From NCBI GenBank assembly GCA_010909165.1, contig MU008162.1, forward strand, positions 248,001-312,000: DNA of 64,000 nucleotides. The letters are read 5' to 3'. Positions 22,351-31,699 of this stretch are shown here, one piece after another. This DNA is from Anthoceros angustus (lineage: Eukaryota; Streptophyta; Anthocerotopsida; Anthocerotales; Anthocerotaceae). Position numbers and translations under genes: made by a program. How positions within the stretch are numbered: the first letter of the stretch is position 1; every line of letters starts with the position of its first letter. The notes beneath the pieces were generated by a model. That model was given only the letters and a program-made list of their open reading frames with translations. It was not told where the DNA came from and made no database searches.

Positions 22351-22686
22351 CGCCACAACCTTCTTCGCTTCTGCTGCGAACACGACGGAATTCGGGGAAG
22401 CTGGATAAGGAAAGGAGAGACGAACCAGAAAACGGGTTGCCGGTCACCGGTCACCCGATGAAGAACGGGGAAATATGTGCCTTCTTCTCATAGCACGGAG
22501 AGTTCTCCGGAACTACGCAGTCAAGTGGTTTTGGGGCGGATAACTACTGGGAGGGGATGCTTACCGCAGGAAAGTCTCTCAAAGCATCGCTGTATTGGAG
22601 CATGGAATAAAATTTCACAAGAAGAAAAAGTACCGGCTCCTATCCGGTTCGCGGGTTCGGAGGAGAGGCGGGGATTGGCAATTGGC
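22351..22686. promoter_or_regulatory. Divergent promoter region of bL31 and SDHAF2 genes
   Basis: This 336-base spacer separates two divergent nuclear genes for organelle proteins (plastid ribosome and mitochondrial complex II assembly). No clear core element was assigned. Confidence 0.4.
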
Positions 22687-23514
22687 ATGGCAGCGTTGGC
22701 GGGTGCCGGGAGGTACGCCGTGCGGTCCTTGAGCGGGCCTGCCAGAGGCGTGGCGAGGTATTCGCAGGGCTCTGGTGAGGTACCAGGGGATGGCAATTCG
22801 GGAAGCTGGGGGCATTCTCTGCAGGAATTGGATGAAGAGCAGAAGGAGCTTCTTCGCAAGAAGTTGGTTGCCCCCTTGTTTTTGATTGATATGCCTGTTG
22901 CAAGAGCAGGCAAGGAGGGGATGGAAAATTGAGAGTGACAATTTGTGGTGGAATTGAATTGCTGCAGATTGCTGCACAGGAGTCGTCAACGAGGGATCCT
23001 GGAGTTGGACCTTCTTGTAGGAGGGTGGACGCGTGACAATGTAGCGAGTCTGGATGCCAAGGGCCTGGGAGCCCTGGTTCAAGTGTTGGCCGAGGTAGAT
23101 GCTTGTGTTGGTGAAGATTTTCACTGTTAATGTCTGGTTTACTTTCTCTTCACCTCGGAAGGCTTTGTTGTGTTGTGACTGGAGCAGGAGACTCCTCATC
23201 TGTGGAGCTGGGTTTCGGGGCAAAATGCAGCACCCGAGCACCTGGCTCAGAACCCTGTAAGTCAAGTTAGGTTAGGCTAGGCTAGGCTTGATCTTGTTGA
23301 AGCAGTTTGGCATGTGCACGAGCGTGAGCGTGAGCGTGAGCATGAGAAAAAGCATGTGTTGTCGTGACAGGTTTTCCGGGCTTTGAAGCAGCAGGTGACG
23401 AGGAACTTGCAGGCTCATGCTCCAGAGGAAACTAGGGCAAGCCCTGGCCAGCCTTGGGTTCGGGGCTGGGATGATATTCGCAGGCAAGGAGGGCCACCGG
23501 CAGGAAACCAGTAG
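22687..23514 (+). CDS. SDHAF2: Succinate dehydrogenase assembly factor 2 (SDHAF2/SdhE family), mitochondrial
   Basis: Four exons, 22687-22862, 22968-23094, 23188-23256 and 23371-23514, give 516 bases and about 171 aa with all phases consistent. Exon 1 encodes a mitochondrial presequence (MAALAGAGRYAVRSLSGPAR) and the start of the domain. Exon 2 carries the hallmark RQRGILELDLLVGGW. Exon 3 has ETPHLWSWVSGQ, equivalent to the family NPDLWKWL block. Exon 4 is a basic tail. The protein promotes covalent attachment of FAD to the SDH1 flavoprotein of complex II in the matrix. The first donor (AA, then GTTGGT) is weak but is the one that restores the family sequence. Fragments of exon 1 were duplicated and amplified at 25.8-27.1 kb. 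Confidence 0.88.
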
Positions 23515-23654
23515 GCAGTCTAACGTGCTTTAAGGTTGAATGGACCTACTTCTGGGATGCCATGGCATGATGTTTCTATCTCGACCTGGGTAGCTACTGA
23601 CCTACTTAGCACCGCACCTTCAGTGGGAATGTCCGTGACTTATGATTGCTAAAC

Positions 23655-23743
23655 AAGTCTCAAGAATATTGTAAGGGATGGGTACCGTGTGCATTGATTC
23701 ACACCTGGTTGTTGTAGTTGCAAGGGTCGACCGTGAGAATATA
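23655..23743 (+). pseudogene. PPR-DYW variant C-terminal scrap ending CKGRP
   Basis: The plus strand reads NIVRDGYRVH, a stop, then FTPGCCSCKGRP and a stop. This is the last ~28 codons of a GRP-ending PPR protein like that at 28355-29885 (DIVVRDGYRVHRF, CSCKGRP). Similarity continues past the stop codon into the flank (tgaagaaccagc), so it is a genomic copy and not convergence. Confidence 0.7.
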
Positions 23744-23839
23744 TAGAATGAAGAACCAGCAAGCGCTCAAGTGTGTCCGCCAGAGTATTTCTTTCTTTCT
23801 TGAGCGTGAATGTGCTTGCTGAACTCCATTTCTTTCTTG

Positions 23840-23950
23840 GGCGTGAATGTGACCACCTCCACATGCATACATCCGCAAGACATTGTTGCCCGTCTTGCAA
23901 GATTTCACTAGAGCCTTGGCCAAAGTGCGAAACCATGCTGACCAACCTTC
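23840..23950 (-). pseudogene. PPR repeat scrap
   Basis: The minus strand reads KSCKTGNNVLRMYACGGG, matching GNHVLRMYACGGSLQEA of the decayed PPR gene at 28355-29885. It lies head-to-tail with the C-terminal scrap and on the other strand, so rearrangement followed copying. Confidence 0.6.
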
Positions 23951-25493
23951 CATGTTAACGTTCATGCTGACCAAGTTCTAAACTTCTAACTTCTAAGCCA
24001 GGGGCAGGGCACTTGCAATATTAGCAAACAGCATTGTGCTTGCAAGCGCGGATTAGGATGGATGGGAGCGTGTGGGAAACGAAAGAGTGTTCTTGTCCTT
24101 GGCTCTGCCTAAGTAGCCCCCGGCTCCGACCGTTATCCGTCCAAGTCTTACATGGTTTGTCTAGCTAGCCTACTGGTGAGCCTAACTACCTACTCTGTCT
24201 ATCACCCACCCAGGCATGCCCTAACTTGTTGTGGCTAAGTCTTTGTCCTACAGCCCATTTGCTCCACTGACCGTGTGGCTCAGCATGTCCATCGAGCCAC
24301 CATGGTCGGCTCGTCCTTCACGGTTGCTCACCGTGACATCCTCCTTCTTCCTCTGAAGTGCTTCTCAAGAACTCTATGGTGTAATCTATTGCTATCCCCT
24401 CCTCCTTCCTCTAGACGGGACCCTTCTCACTGTTGTGCCCTACAGTTCACAAGCATTATATTGATTGTTGTCGTGCCTTCCCCTCCCCTCAACCAATTGC
24501 CAAACATGGGTGCATGTGGGCAGTTCCTCGAAATGTGATGTGGAGCTGCGCACAAGAAACACAAACCCTTGGCCAATAACTCTTCTTCATCCAGCTGTCC
24601 CAATTCAATTTGCCTCAGCTCTGGCTACTGATTTGCATGCATGTGCTGCAGATGTAACGGGCTGTCTAGCGCTAACGTGCTCCGTTTGCGGCTTCCAAGT
24701 TTGGCCCTCCTTCTCATGTCATCATTCTGGTAGGCTCTAGACCTTCATCAAACAGCCTACCCTCTCGCAGAGCTTGCTTGCTCTTGAACAGCCTGTGTCT
24801 GTGCTCTCTCATGCTAGGTCATTTGCAACCTTTGTGCATGTTCAGCAATCTCAGGGTCTTCTTGCTCTTCCGGAGAAAACCCTTGGATTCTGTAATTCTT
24901 CAAAATTGCTGCTAACGTTCGCTGACCCGTGCTACGTTTAGCGTTTACGGCTTTCGACTTAGGTTTTTCGTGACGTGGGCATTATTCTAATGATTTATAA
25001 AGTTGGAATTTTGCCCTTACAACCAGACCAGCAGGCTACAAAATTTATGGGCCGCCTCGATTAGCTGGTCAAATGCTGATCATCTGCTACGAAGTCATGC
25101 AGGATTGTGCGTCTGAAAATCCGACTTAGGTCTTAGCTTTGGCGAGCTGAAAAGTCTTTAAGATGATCGTGCCTTACTAATCAGCTTGGCCGACTCTCCA
25201 CTTCTCATCATAGCTTCGCCCCAATGTGTTGACTTCTCACATATATATGTACACCAAATGAGGCTGGCCCTGGGAGTTTATGTGGTAATAGCCTTGAGTT
25301 CGACTCTTTTAGCAAAAGAAGAGAAGAAGTTAGAGGGAGAAGAACACCACAGGCTTGCAAATTTCACGGAAGATGGTCCTTGATTTTTAGCGGAGTGGAT
25401 ACAAATGATACTAAGGCCTTATTCGTGGGCCATAGTATTGATAAATATAGCTTCGACCGTCAAAAAGGACTTAATGAAGTTTTATATTGTAGG

Positions 25494-25612
25494 GGAAAAA
25501 AAGACTTTATTATAAAAAAGAGATGGGAAAAACTCATCCACCCCAAAAACAAAGGGGGAAAAACCCAACGAAGGGCACCATGCCAAGGGGACTAGCCCCC
25601 ACGATCACGCAT
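25494..25612 (+). repeat. Dispersed repeat family R1, copy 3
   Basis: It is nearly identical to copy 4 at 31563: gactttattataaaaaagag, caccccaaaaacaaaggggg, acccaacgaagggcaccatg, then gactagcccccacgatcacg. Confidence 0.85.
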
Positions 25613-25819
25613 CATTATATATGGTATCTAATTTTATCCTGACATATGAATATAATATCAACTACCTAGTCATTTTCATTGTTTGAATTTACCATAAACA
25701 AATTGATAATTTTTCTACACAATCAATTGGTCAAAGCACACACCTACACAAAGGGCATGTTGTTCTTAACTTCCCAGATGTCCACCTACGTAAGCATACA
25801 TTGTGGAATACATATAAGT

Positions 25820-26190
25820 AACAAGTGATGGAAACTTCATTTTCGAGAGGATGGGGGCATACTTTGAAGGAATTTAATGAAGAGCAGAAGGAGCTTCTTG
25901 GCAAGAAGTTGGTTGCCTCATTGGTTGATTCATTTTTGATTGACGTGCATGTTGCAATAGCCTGCAGGCAAGCAGGAGATGGGGAAATGGGAGTGACAAT
26001 GGGCATGGCAATGGGAGTGACAATGGGCATGGCAATGGGAGTGACAATGCGCATGGCAATGGAAGTGACAATGCGCATGGCAATGGAAGTGACAATGGGC
26101 ATGGCAGTGGGAGTGACAATGGGCATGGCAGCATTGGCAAGTTCTGGGAGGTATGAGGTTGGCATGGCAGCGTTGGCAGGTTCCGAGAGG
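25820..26190 (+). pseudogene. Duplicated SDHAF2 exon-1 fragment with a 24-bp tandem repeat
   Basis: The plus strand reads WGHTLKEFNEEQKELLGKKL, matching WGHSLQELDEEQKELLRKKL of SDHAF2 exon 1, and continues into sequence like SDHAF2 intron 1. About six units of gggagtgacaatgggcatgg plus caat follow from 25989 to about 26132 (24-bp period). Then come two copies of the start region (MAALASSGRYEV, MAALAGSERYVV). The order of exon parts is scrambled, so this cannot make SDHAF2. Confidence 0.8.
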
Positions 26191-27125
26191 TATGTTGTCC
26201 CGTGGTGCCTCACCAAAGCCCTGTGAATACCTCACCCTGCGGGGAGGTATGTTGTCCTGCAGTGCCTCACCAAAGCCCTGTGAATACGTCACCTTGCGGG
26301 GTGGAATGTTGTTCCGCAGTGCCTCACCAAAGCCCTGTGATATGTTGTCCCGTGGTGCCTCACCAAAGCCCTGTGATATGTTGTCCCGTGGTGCCTCACC
26401 AAAGCCCTGTGATATGTTGTCCTGGTGCCTCACCAAAGCCCCTGATACGTTGTCCCGTGGTGCCTCACCAAAGCCCCGTGGATACGTTGTCCTGGTGCCT
26501 CACCAAAGCCCCGTGATACGTTGTCCGTGGTGCCTCACCAAAGCCCCGTGATACGTTGTCCTGGTGCCTCACCAAAGCCCCGTGATATGTTGTCCCGTGT
26601 TGCCTCACCAAAGCCCTGTGATACGTTGTCCCGTGGTGCCTCACCAAAGCCCTGTGATATGTTGTCCCGTGGTGCCTCACTAAAGCCCTGTGATATGTTG
26701 TCCCGTGTTGCCTCACCAAAGCCCTGTGATATGTTGTCCCGTGGTGCCTCACCAAAGCCCTGTGAATACCTCACCCTGCGGGGAGGTATGTTGTCCCGTG
26801 GTGCCTCACCAAAGCCCTGTGAATACCTCACCCTGCGGGGAGGTATGTTGTGCCGCAGTGCCTCACCAAAGCCCTGTGAAAACCTCACCCTGCGGGGAGG
26901 TATGTTGTCCCGCAGTGCATCACCAAAGCCTTGTGAAAACCTCACCCTGCGGGGAGGTATGTTGTCCCGCATGCTGTCCCGCAGTGCCTCACCAAAGCCC
27001 TGTGAAAACCTCGCCATGGCGGGAGCTATGTTGTCCCGTAGTGCCTCACCAAAGCTCTGTGAAAACCTCACCATGCCGGGAGGTATGTTGTCCCGCAGTG
27101 CCTCACCAAAGCCCTGTGAAAACCT
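26190..27125. repeat. Minisatellite of 36- and 57-bp units derived from the SDHAF2 presequence
   Basis: About 21 copies of a unit centred on gcctcaccaaagccctgtg. Short units have a 36-bp period (tgatatgttgtcccgtgg...). Longer ones have a 57-bp period and include aatacctcaccctgcgggg. Read on the minus strand the unit gives RYSQGFGEAPRDN, clearly derived from ARYSQGSGEVPGDG in SDHAF2 exon 1. Both periods are multiples of three and stop-poor, so long open frames exist on both strands. Confidence 0.9.
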
Positions 27126-27437
27126 CGCCATGCCTCTGACAAGCCCGCTCAAGGACTGTTTGAAAAACTCCACATGGAAATTGTTTCTTCTTTCGGGAGT
27201 GAAAGTGTTTCTTCTAGATGGTGAGTTGCGTTCTTGCCACCTCCATATAATAATACTTACTACTATACGAAGTATTATAACTACTATATATAACCAGTTG
27301 TTTGAAATATTGGAAATAATCGTAGCTGATACCTTTTGTAAAGTACATGTGAATGGAAGATACCCTACCATCATTGATAGCTGTTGTGTAATTAACGTCC
27401 CCGTAAAAAATATAAGAGCCCAGAAAAAAACTAACAT
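26535..27437 (-). CDS. Chimeric open frame: membrane segment of a RING-like gene joined to the SDHAF2-derived minisatellite (hypothetical)
   Basis: This frame of 300 aa starts with sequence paralogous to the RING-H2-like gene at 35279 (ISNISNNWLYIVVIILRIVV against LSNISNIWLLIIILGVVF, then NSPSRRNTFTPERR). It runs without a stop into QSLSGLVRGMARFSQGFGEA and then many copies of the SQGFGEA repeat. The RING itself is absent. It is listed because the frame stays open across two unrelated sources. Expression is unknown and it may be a chance product of a stop-free minisatellite. No function is assigned. Confidence 0.3.
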   Translation of the reverse strand: MLVFFWALIFFTGTLITQQLSMMVGYLPFTCTLQKVSATIISNISNNWLYIVVIILRIVVSIIIWRWQERNSPSRRNTFTPERRNNFHVEFFKQSLSGLVRGMARFSQGFGEALRDNIPPGMVRFSQSFGEALRDNIAPAMARFSQGFGEALRDSMRDNIPPRRVRFSQGFGDALRDNIPPRRVRFSQGFGEALRHNIPPRRVRYSQGFGEAPRDNIPPRRVRYSQGFGEAPRDNISQGFGEATRDNISQGFSEAPRDNISQGFGEAPRDNVSQGFGEATRDNISRGFGEAPGQRITGLW

Positions 27438-27449
27438 TAAACAAGTAAA

Positions 27450-27700
27450 TTGATGACTATATCAACATATAAAGTTAGATATACATATATAGTTGGAATT
27501 ATGCGTAAAATCCTTGGACCTTGGTTTCAGAATAAGATGATGATTATATCAACATATAAAACTACATATACATATGTAGTTGGAATTATGCATAAACTCC
27601 TTGGACCTTGGTTTCAAAATAAACTCATGATTATATCAATATATAAAACTACATATACAAATATTGTTGGAGTCATACGTAAACTCCACACTCTAGCACC
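27450..27700 (+). repeat. Three tandem copies of an 87-bp AT-rich unit
   Basis: The unit begins near atatcaacatataaa at 27459, 27546 and 27633, with an 87-bp period, and contains ccttggaccttggtttca in the first two. The period is a multiple of three and a 96-codon frame stays open through all copies. Without a start context or family match I do not call it a gene. Confidence 0.75.
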
Positions 27701-28354
27701 ATATATATACACAATCTCATATCGTCTTATAAAGATCTAATTGTTCATATAATATAGAAGGTACAAGAAAAAGTTAAGTGAAGTGAAGCAATAGGATCCC
27801 ATTTTTAGTAGTTTATATTATAATATTTTCTTCTCATTTAGTAGTTTATAATATTTTCTAGTTTTACTTAGTATAGGAGAATCCGACCACTGTTTTAGTC
27901 TTCTGGGGTGTGATGTGTACAGAAAATTATTTTTTAGTGTTCTAGGGTGTGATGTATATAGAAATTGTTGGTGAATGGATGAGAACATTACAACAACTTA
28001 TGCATATGTAGCATATGTAGCACCTTTTTTTATTGGCAGTTTCTTTTCAGACTTTTATATTTTTCCCCAGTCTCTCCGTCCAAGTTGTTTTTCAGTGCCC
28101 ACCTCTGCTGCATGAATTTACTGCCGCGATTCTGTGATGCAACCAGAAACTTTGCTGGCAACAGGAGCCGTGCCACTGCACATCCGCACTTGTCCACCGG
28201 AACGCAGCCCCGCCTGCAGCCGGGCTAGCCAGGATTTCTGTAGCCCACAAATTTCCCAGCTCTTCCCTGTTCCAAGCTTTCCAAAGCGCTTCTGTGCTGA
28301 GTTGCGTGTGAGACGGCTCTGGTCCTCTGAGCACTGGCTGGTTCTTCATTATTC
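27701..28354. other. AT-rich segment shared with 34360-35130
   Basis: Contains gtagcatatgtagcac and a block around ttcatataatatagaaggta that reappear, partly inverted, at 34360-35130. No gene is recognised. Confidence 0.5.
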
Positions 28355-29885
28355 TCACGGTCGACCCTTACAACTGCAACCACCATTGGGGAATCGATGC
28401 ACACGATACCCATCCCTTACAACGATGTCTCTCTGTTCAAGCCTTGACATGATCTCCGTGGAACTGTGGCAGTCACTGCACATGCGCAGATTATTCGTTA
28501 CCACCAGAGGTGTCCCACTCGGAGTGTTCAAGAGACCAAACGCCAGAGCTAGTTTCTCAGCATGCAGCATCTTCCTTTTCTTTCACCAAACTTGTGAGGT
28601 ACGTGCCCTCCTTCCTGCTTCATACGTGCACTCGTGCTCTCTACCTTTAGCGCAATGTCATCTCTTCTTTCTCCCACCACAATGCTGTCCAGCATTGTGG
28701 TAGGGAAGCAGGGTCACATCCACAATGTCATCCAGTTGTCCATACACAACAAGCGCCTCATGTCCGAGCCCTTGCTCAGCATATCCTGCTATCAGGCCAT
28801 TCCATTCACCACATTCTTTGTGTTCATGCTGTCAAAAAGCTGGCGTGCATCTTTCAGTTCACCACACTTTGCATATCCAGAAATCAGGGAATTCTATGTC
28901 ACCACATTCTTTTTGGCCATTCTGTCAAACACCCGGCGTGCATCTTTTAGTTCGCCACATTTTGCATACATGTCCACCAGGCAGTTGCCAACAAACAAGT
29001 TAGTAGGAATGCCACTCTGTACCACATCACGGTGCACTCTTCTGCCAGATTCCAAATCGCCAGCAACTGCACAAGCTTCAAGGGCAGCTACAAAGACGTG
29101 AGCATCCGCCTTGGCACCTGACCTGCGCATCTCACGGTACAGTTGTATAGCCTCATGAGATTTCCCATGCTTGGCATATGCAGAGATTATGGAAAACCAC
29201 ATGAAGGCATTAAGTTTACGCACCCTGGTGAACACATTCACGGCCTCCTGCAGACTACCTCCACACGCATACATGCGCAAGACATGGTTCCCAAAGTATG
29301 CATCCAACTCGTACCCAAGTTTGACAGTGAGGTCATGAATTCGTCGTCCCACAACCAGATCCTTCTTAGCCGTACACAGTTTCAGCACATTGTACAACAG
29401 AGACTGAGAAACAGCAGAGTCTCTCTGCGCCAGAGATTCCAAGGCTCCAACGGCCTCAGCAAGCTTCCCCTGCTCACATAACATGCTCACGGTTCCAGCC
29501 GTCACGAGGCCCACTTCCGATCCTGCACGCCTGCCAGGTGCATGCTTATTCGAAGAGCCCGACTTGGAAGCAGAGGCTCCATGACCCATCTGCATATCCA
29601 AGGAAACGAGCAGTTCATCAACCCAAGCTTGAGCTTGTTTAACCACAGGACCTCGCCAGATTCTTTACGCCGGAAGTCAGGCGAACGGGAGCTCTTCTTA
29701 TCTCGTCTGTTATCCCACCACATGGTAGGGTCCAGAAACAATTGTTGCCACAAGTGCTTCGCCTCCTGGCAACGACCATCGCTGGAGAAGCCATCGCCAC
29801 CCACACATTTTCTCAAAGTGGAAGTGCTGGGCTCCTTACACTGCTGCACCTGGAGGCTTGGTTGTTTGCCACCAGTTGACTCCAT
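28355..29885 (-). pseudogene. Decayed PPR-DYW variant (GRP-ending) gene
   Basis: Homologous to the intact PPR gene at 2374: the N-terminal LDPTMWWDNRRDKKSSRSPD matches LDPSMWWDNRLDKKGSRSPD. A frameshift near 29640 follows VLWLN. Then comes a good run of PPR repeats (GNCLVDMYAKCGELKDARRV). At about 28894 VVT is followed by TAG where the family has TGG (Trp), then NSLISGYAKCG continues in frame. Another shift near 28795 precedes LIAGYAEQGLGHEALVVY. The middle repeats and E domain are missing. The frame resumes at EGGHVPH and ends with HAEKLALAFG, CSDCH and CSCKGRP. The deaminase motifs and the GRP end survive, but the gene cannot make a full protein without repair, so it is called a pseudogene. 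Confidence 0.9.
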
Positions 29886-30248
29886 ACAGTGCGGTGCGCG
29901 GGAGCTCCAAGTAACATCCCTCTACACACACAAATTTGTTGGGTCCATAACGGATCCGGTTGCCATACTGTGGCCATGGTTCAGGGACCGCCGTCAAACC
30001 ATGAGATGCCCAAATTCTGTGTATCGTCATGCCACCCTGAAGAAAGTAGTAATTTTATCTAACAAGGGAAAACGATGGGAAGAAGCCCATCCAGCAGGGG
30101 ACAACCAAGGAGGAGCCCACCCTGAAGTAGTATTTACATTGGATGTTGAGATGTAGTGAGAGGTGGTTTTATCCCCGCTCCTTCAATGAGTGTGATCGTG
30201 ATTATTCCTGCTCCAGCAATGCCATGACTTGAGTCATCACGTAGACAG

Positions 30249-30443
30249 TCACAGTAGACAAGACAACTCTACTGCTTGGTGCCTCACCTCGTGTTGCTTG
30301 GTGAACCACTTCTTCTGAAAAGTCATGTGTTGAGAGGTGCCCGAGTCGATGAACCGAGTATTAGGGTCGTGATTTGAGCAGGATACCAAGGCTGCAATGT
30401 AAACCTCCTCATAGAGCAGCAAGCCATAAATTTGGAAAATCAT
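30249..30443 (-). pseudogene. Ty1/copia polyprotein scrap, protease region
   Basis: The minus strand reads RFIDSGTSQHMTFQKKWF, the copia aspartic protease motif (DSG followed by HMT). Only about 65 codons remain and no neighbouring copia domains are attached. Confidence 0.65.
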
Positions 30444-30479
30444 TTCACTTCAACAAAACAAATTTTACTTATATATTTG

Positions 30480-31087
30480 GTGAAGCTTACTGGTAAAAAG
30501 CTCATGGGGATTAATGATCCCCCTGCTCTTTCTTGTCCTTGTGGCAACACAGTATCGGAAGTTGTTTCCGAGACGGCGGATCGTGCTCGCCGTGTTTTGA
30601 ACTTGAGAATTCCTCGTCTTGGTCATGATATTGTTGCACCACTTGTGGCTGCAAAGGAGTTTCTCAATAGGCTAGAGGTCGATGTGGTCGTTCCTCGAGC
30701 CTTCTGGCTTGGAAAGGATCCTGGTAGGGAGCGCATATTGATTATGACTATTCATTCTATGGATGATCGCCTCTAGGTTACGAAGGCTAGGTTTATGTTA
30801 CGAACAACTCAGTTGTATATCAATGAGGATCTTGCACCATGGCAATGGAAGACTAAGAAGGAAAAGTTACCCGCTTTCAGAGCAGCTCGTGTTGCAGGTC
30901 AAGTGGCTTGCTTTCGTGGGGTTGGCCCTCGTTCACGCAATTTCATTGACACTGTTGATTGATTGAAGATTATTTGTCTTGTTTGAATTTTACCTTTATA
31001 TTAGTCCAGACAGTTTACTGCAATCTATGTAGTTATCATAATTCAGTCCCATGACGGAAATCCGTCCTTAGTGGACTTAAATAAAAT
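30480..31087 (+). mobile_element. ORF1-only LINE, 5'-truncated copy A
   Basis: It encodes the C-terminal RNA-binding part of a LINE ORF1-type protein (DIVAPLVAAKEFLNRLEVDV, RAFWLGKD, LYINEDLAP). One in-frame TAG replaces the Gln of the sister copy near 30775. The ORF stop at ~30961 is followed at once by a 3' untranslated region of about 125 bases ending gtggacttaaataaaa, with no reverse-transcriptase ORF between. The same arrangement is seen at 59860-60949. Confidence 0.75.
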
Positions 31088-31323
31088 TCTTCTTCTTCTT
31101 CTTCTTCTTCTTCTTCTTCTTCTTCTTCTTCTTCTTCTTCTTCTTCTTCTTCTTCTTCTTCTTCTTCTTCTTCTTCTTCTTCTTCTTCTTCTTCTTCTTC
31201 TTCTTCTTCTTCTTCTTCTTCTTCTTCTTCTTCTTCTTCTTCTTCTTCTTCTTCTTCTTCTTCTTCTTCTTCCTTCTTCCTTCTTCTTCTTCTTCTTCTT
31301 CTTCTTCTTCTTCTTCTTCTTCA
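31088..31323. repeat. (TTC)n microsatellite at a LINE 3' end
   Basis: About 235 bases of almost pure ttc, with two small interruptions near 31270-31285. It starts directly after the LINE terminus gtggacttaaataaaa, so it most likely grew from the element's 3' tail. Confidence 0.95.
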
Positions 31324-31562
31324 CTTACTACTTCAGTGATGTTGGCTTCCTCCGACTTGTCCTTGAGGCTCTATGGTCCCACCCTCCTTACCTTTGATTG
31401 CTTTTCGTTGAGCAGTAGGTGACTATATGTAGAAAGCTTAGTCGCTCGTGACTGAATGTAGAGAGCTAAGTCGCTCCCTTTCACCTTGATCCTCGGGGTC
31501 CTCCTTGGTTGTCCCCTGTTGGATGCGCTTTTGCTATCATTTTTTCCCCTTAATATAACATA
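31324..31562. other. Spacer, no gene recognised
   Basis: Contains a short duplication (gactatatgtagaaagcttagtcgctcg / gactgaatgtagagagctaag). Nothing else identified. Confidence 0.4.
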
Positions 31563-31688
31563 AGAGAAAAGAAGACTTTATTATAAAAAAGAGATGGGAA
31601 AAACCCATGCACCCCAAAAACAAAGGGGGAAAAACCCAACGAAGGGCACCATGCCAGGGGGGACTAGCCCCAACGATCACGCATTTCA
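31563..31688 (+). repeat. Dispersed repeat family R1, copy 4
   Basis: It has the same block order as copy 3 with very few differences and directly precedes the non-LTR retroelement remnant at 31700. Whether the two belong to one element is unclear, because R1 looks like a 3' end in the opposite orientation. Confidence 0.85.
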
Positions 31689-31699
31689 AAACTGCCCCC

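Larger units (their letters stand above)
23515..25493. other. Intergenic with scraps of PPR-gene sequence
   Basis: Mostly unassigned. Two PPR scraps are listed separately. The part 23960-25190 has short frames with no recognisable family. Confidence 0.4.

Noticed and set aside
22615-23265. 216-codon minus-strand frame opposite SDHAF2
   Set aside because: The plus strand has consistent exons and a full family match; the minus frame has none.
26190-27125. CRISPR-like array
   Set aside because: Regular repeats are present, but there are no unique spacers; units are contiguous and derive from an exon of a nuclear plant gene, so this is a minisatellite.
26521-27453. 310-codon plus-strand frame through the minisatellite
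   Set aside because: It opens only because the 36/57-bp units lack stops; the sense of the ancestral exon is the other strand.
31043-31397. Poly-Arg/Lys and poly-Leu frames
   Set aside because: These are translations of the TTC microsatellite and not genes.
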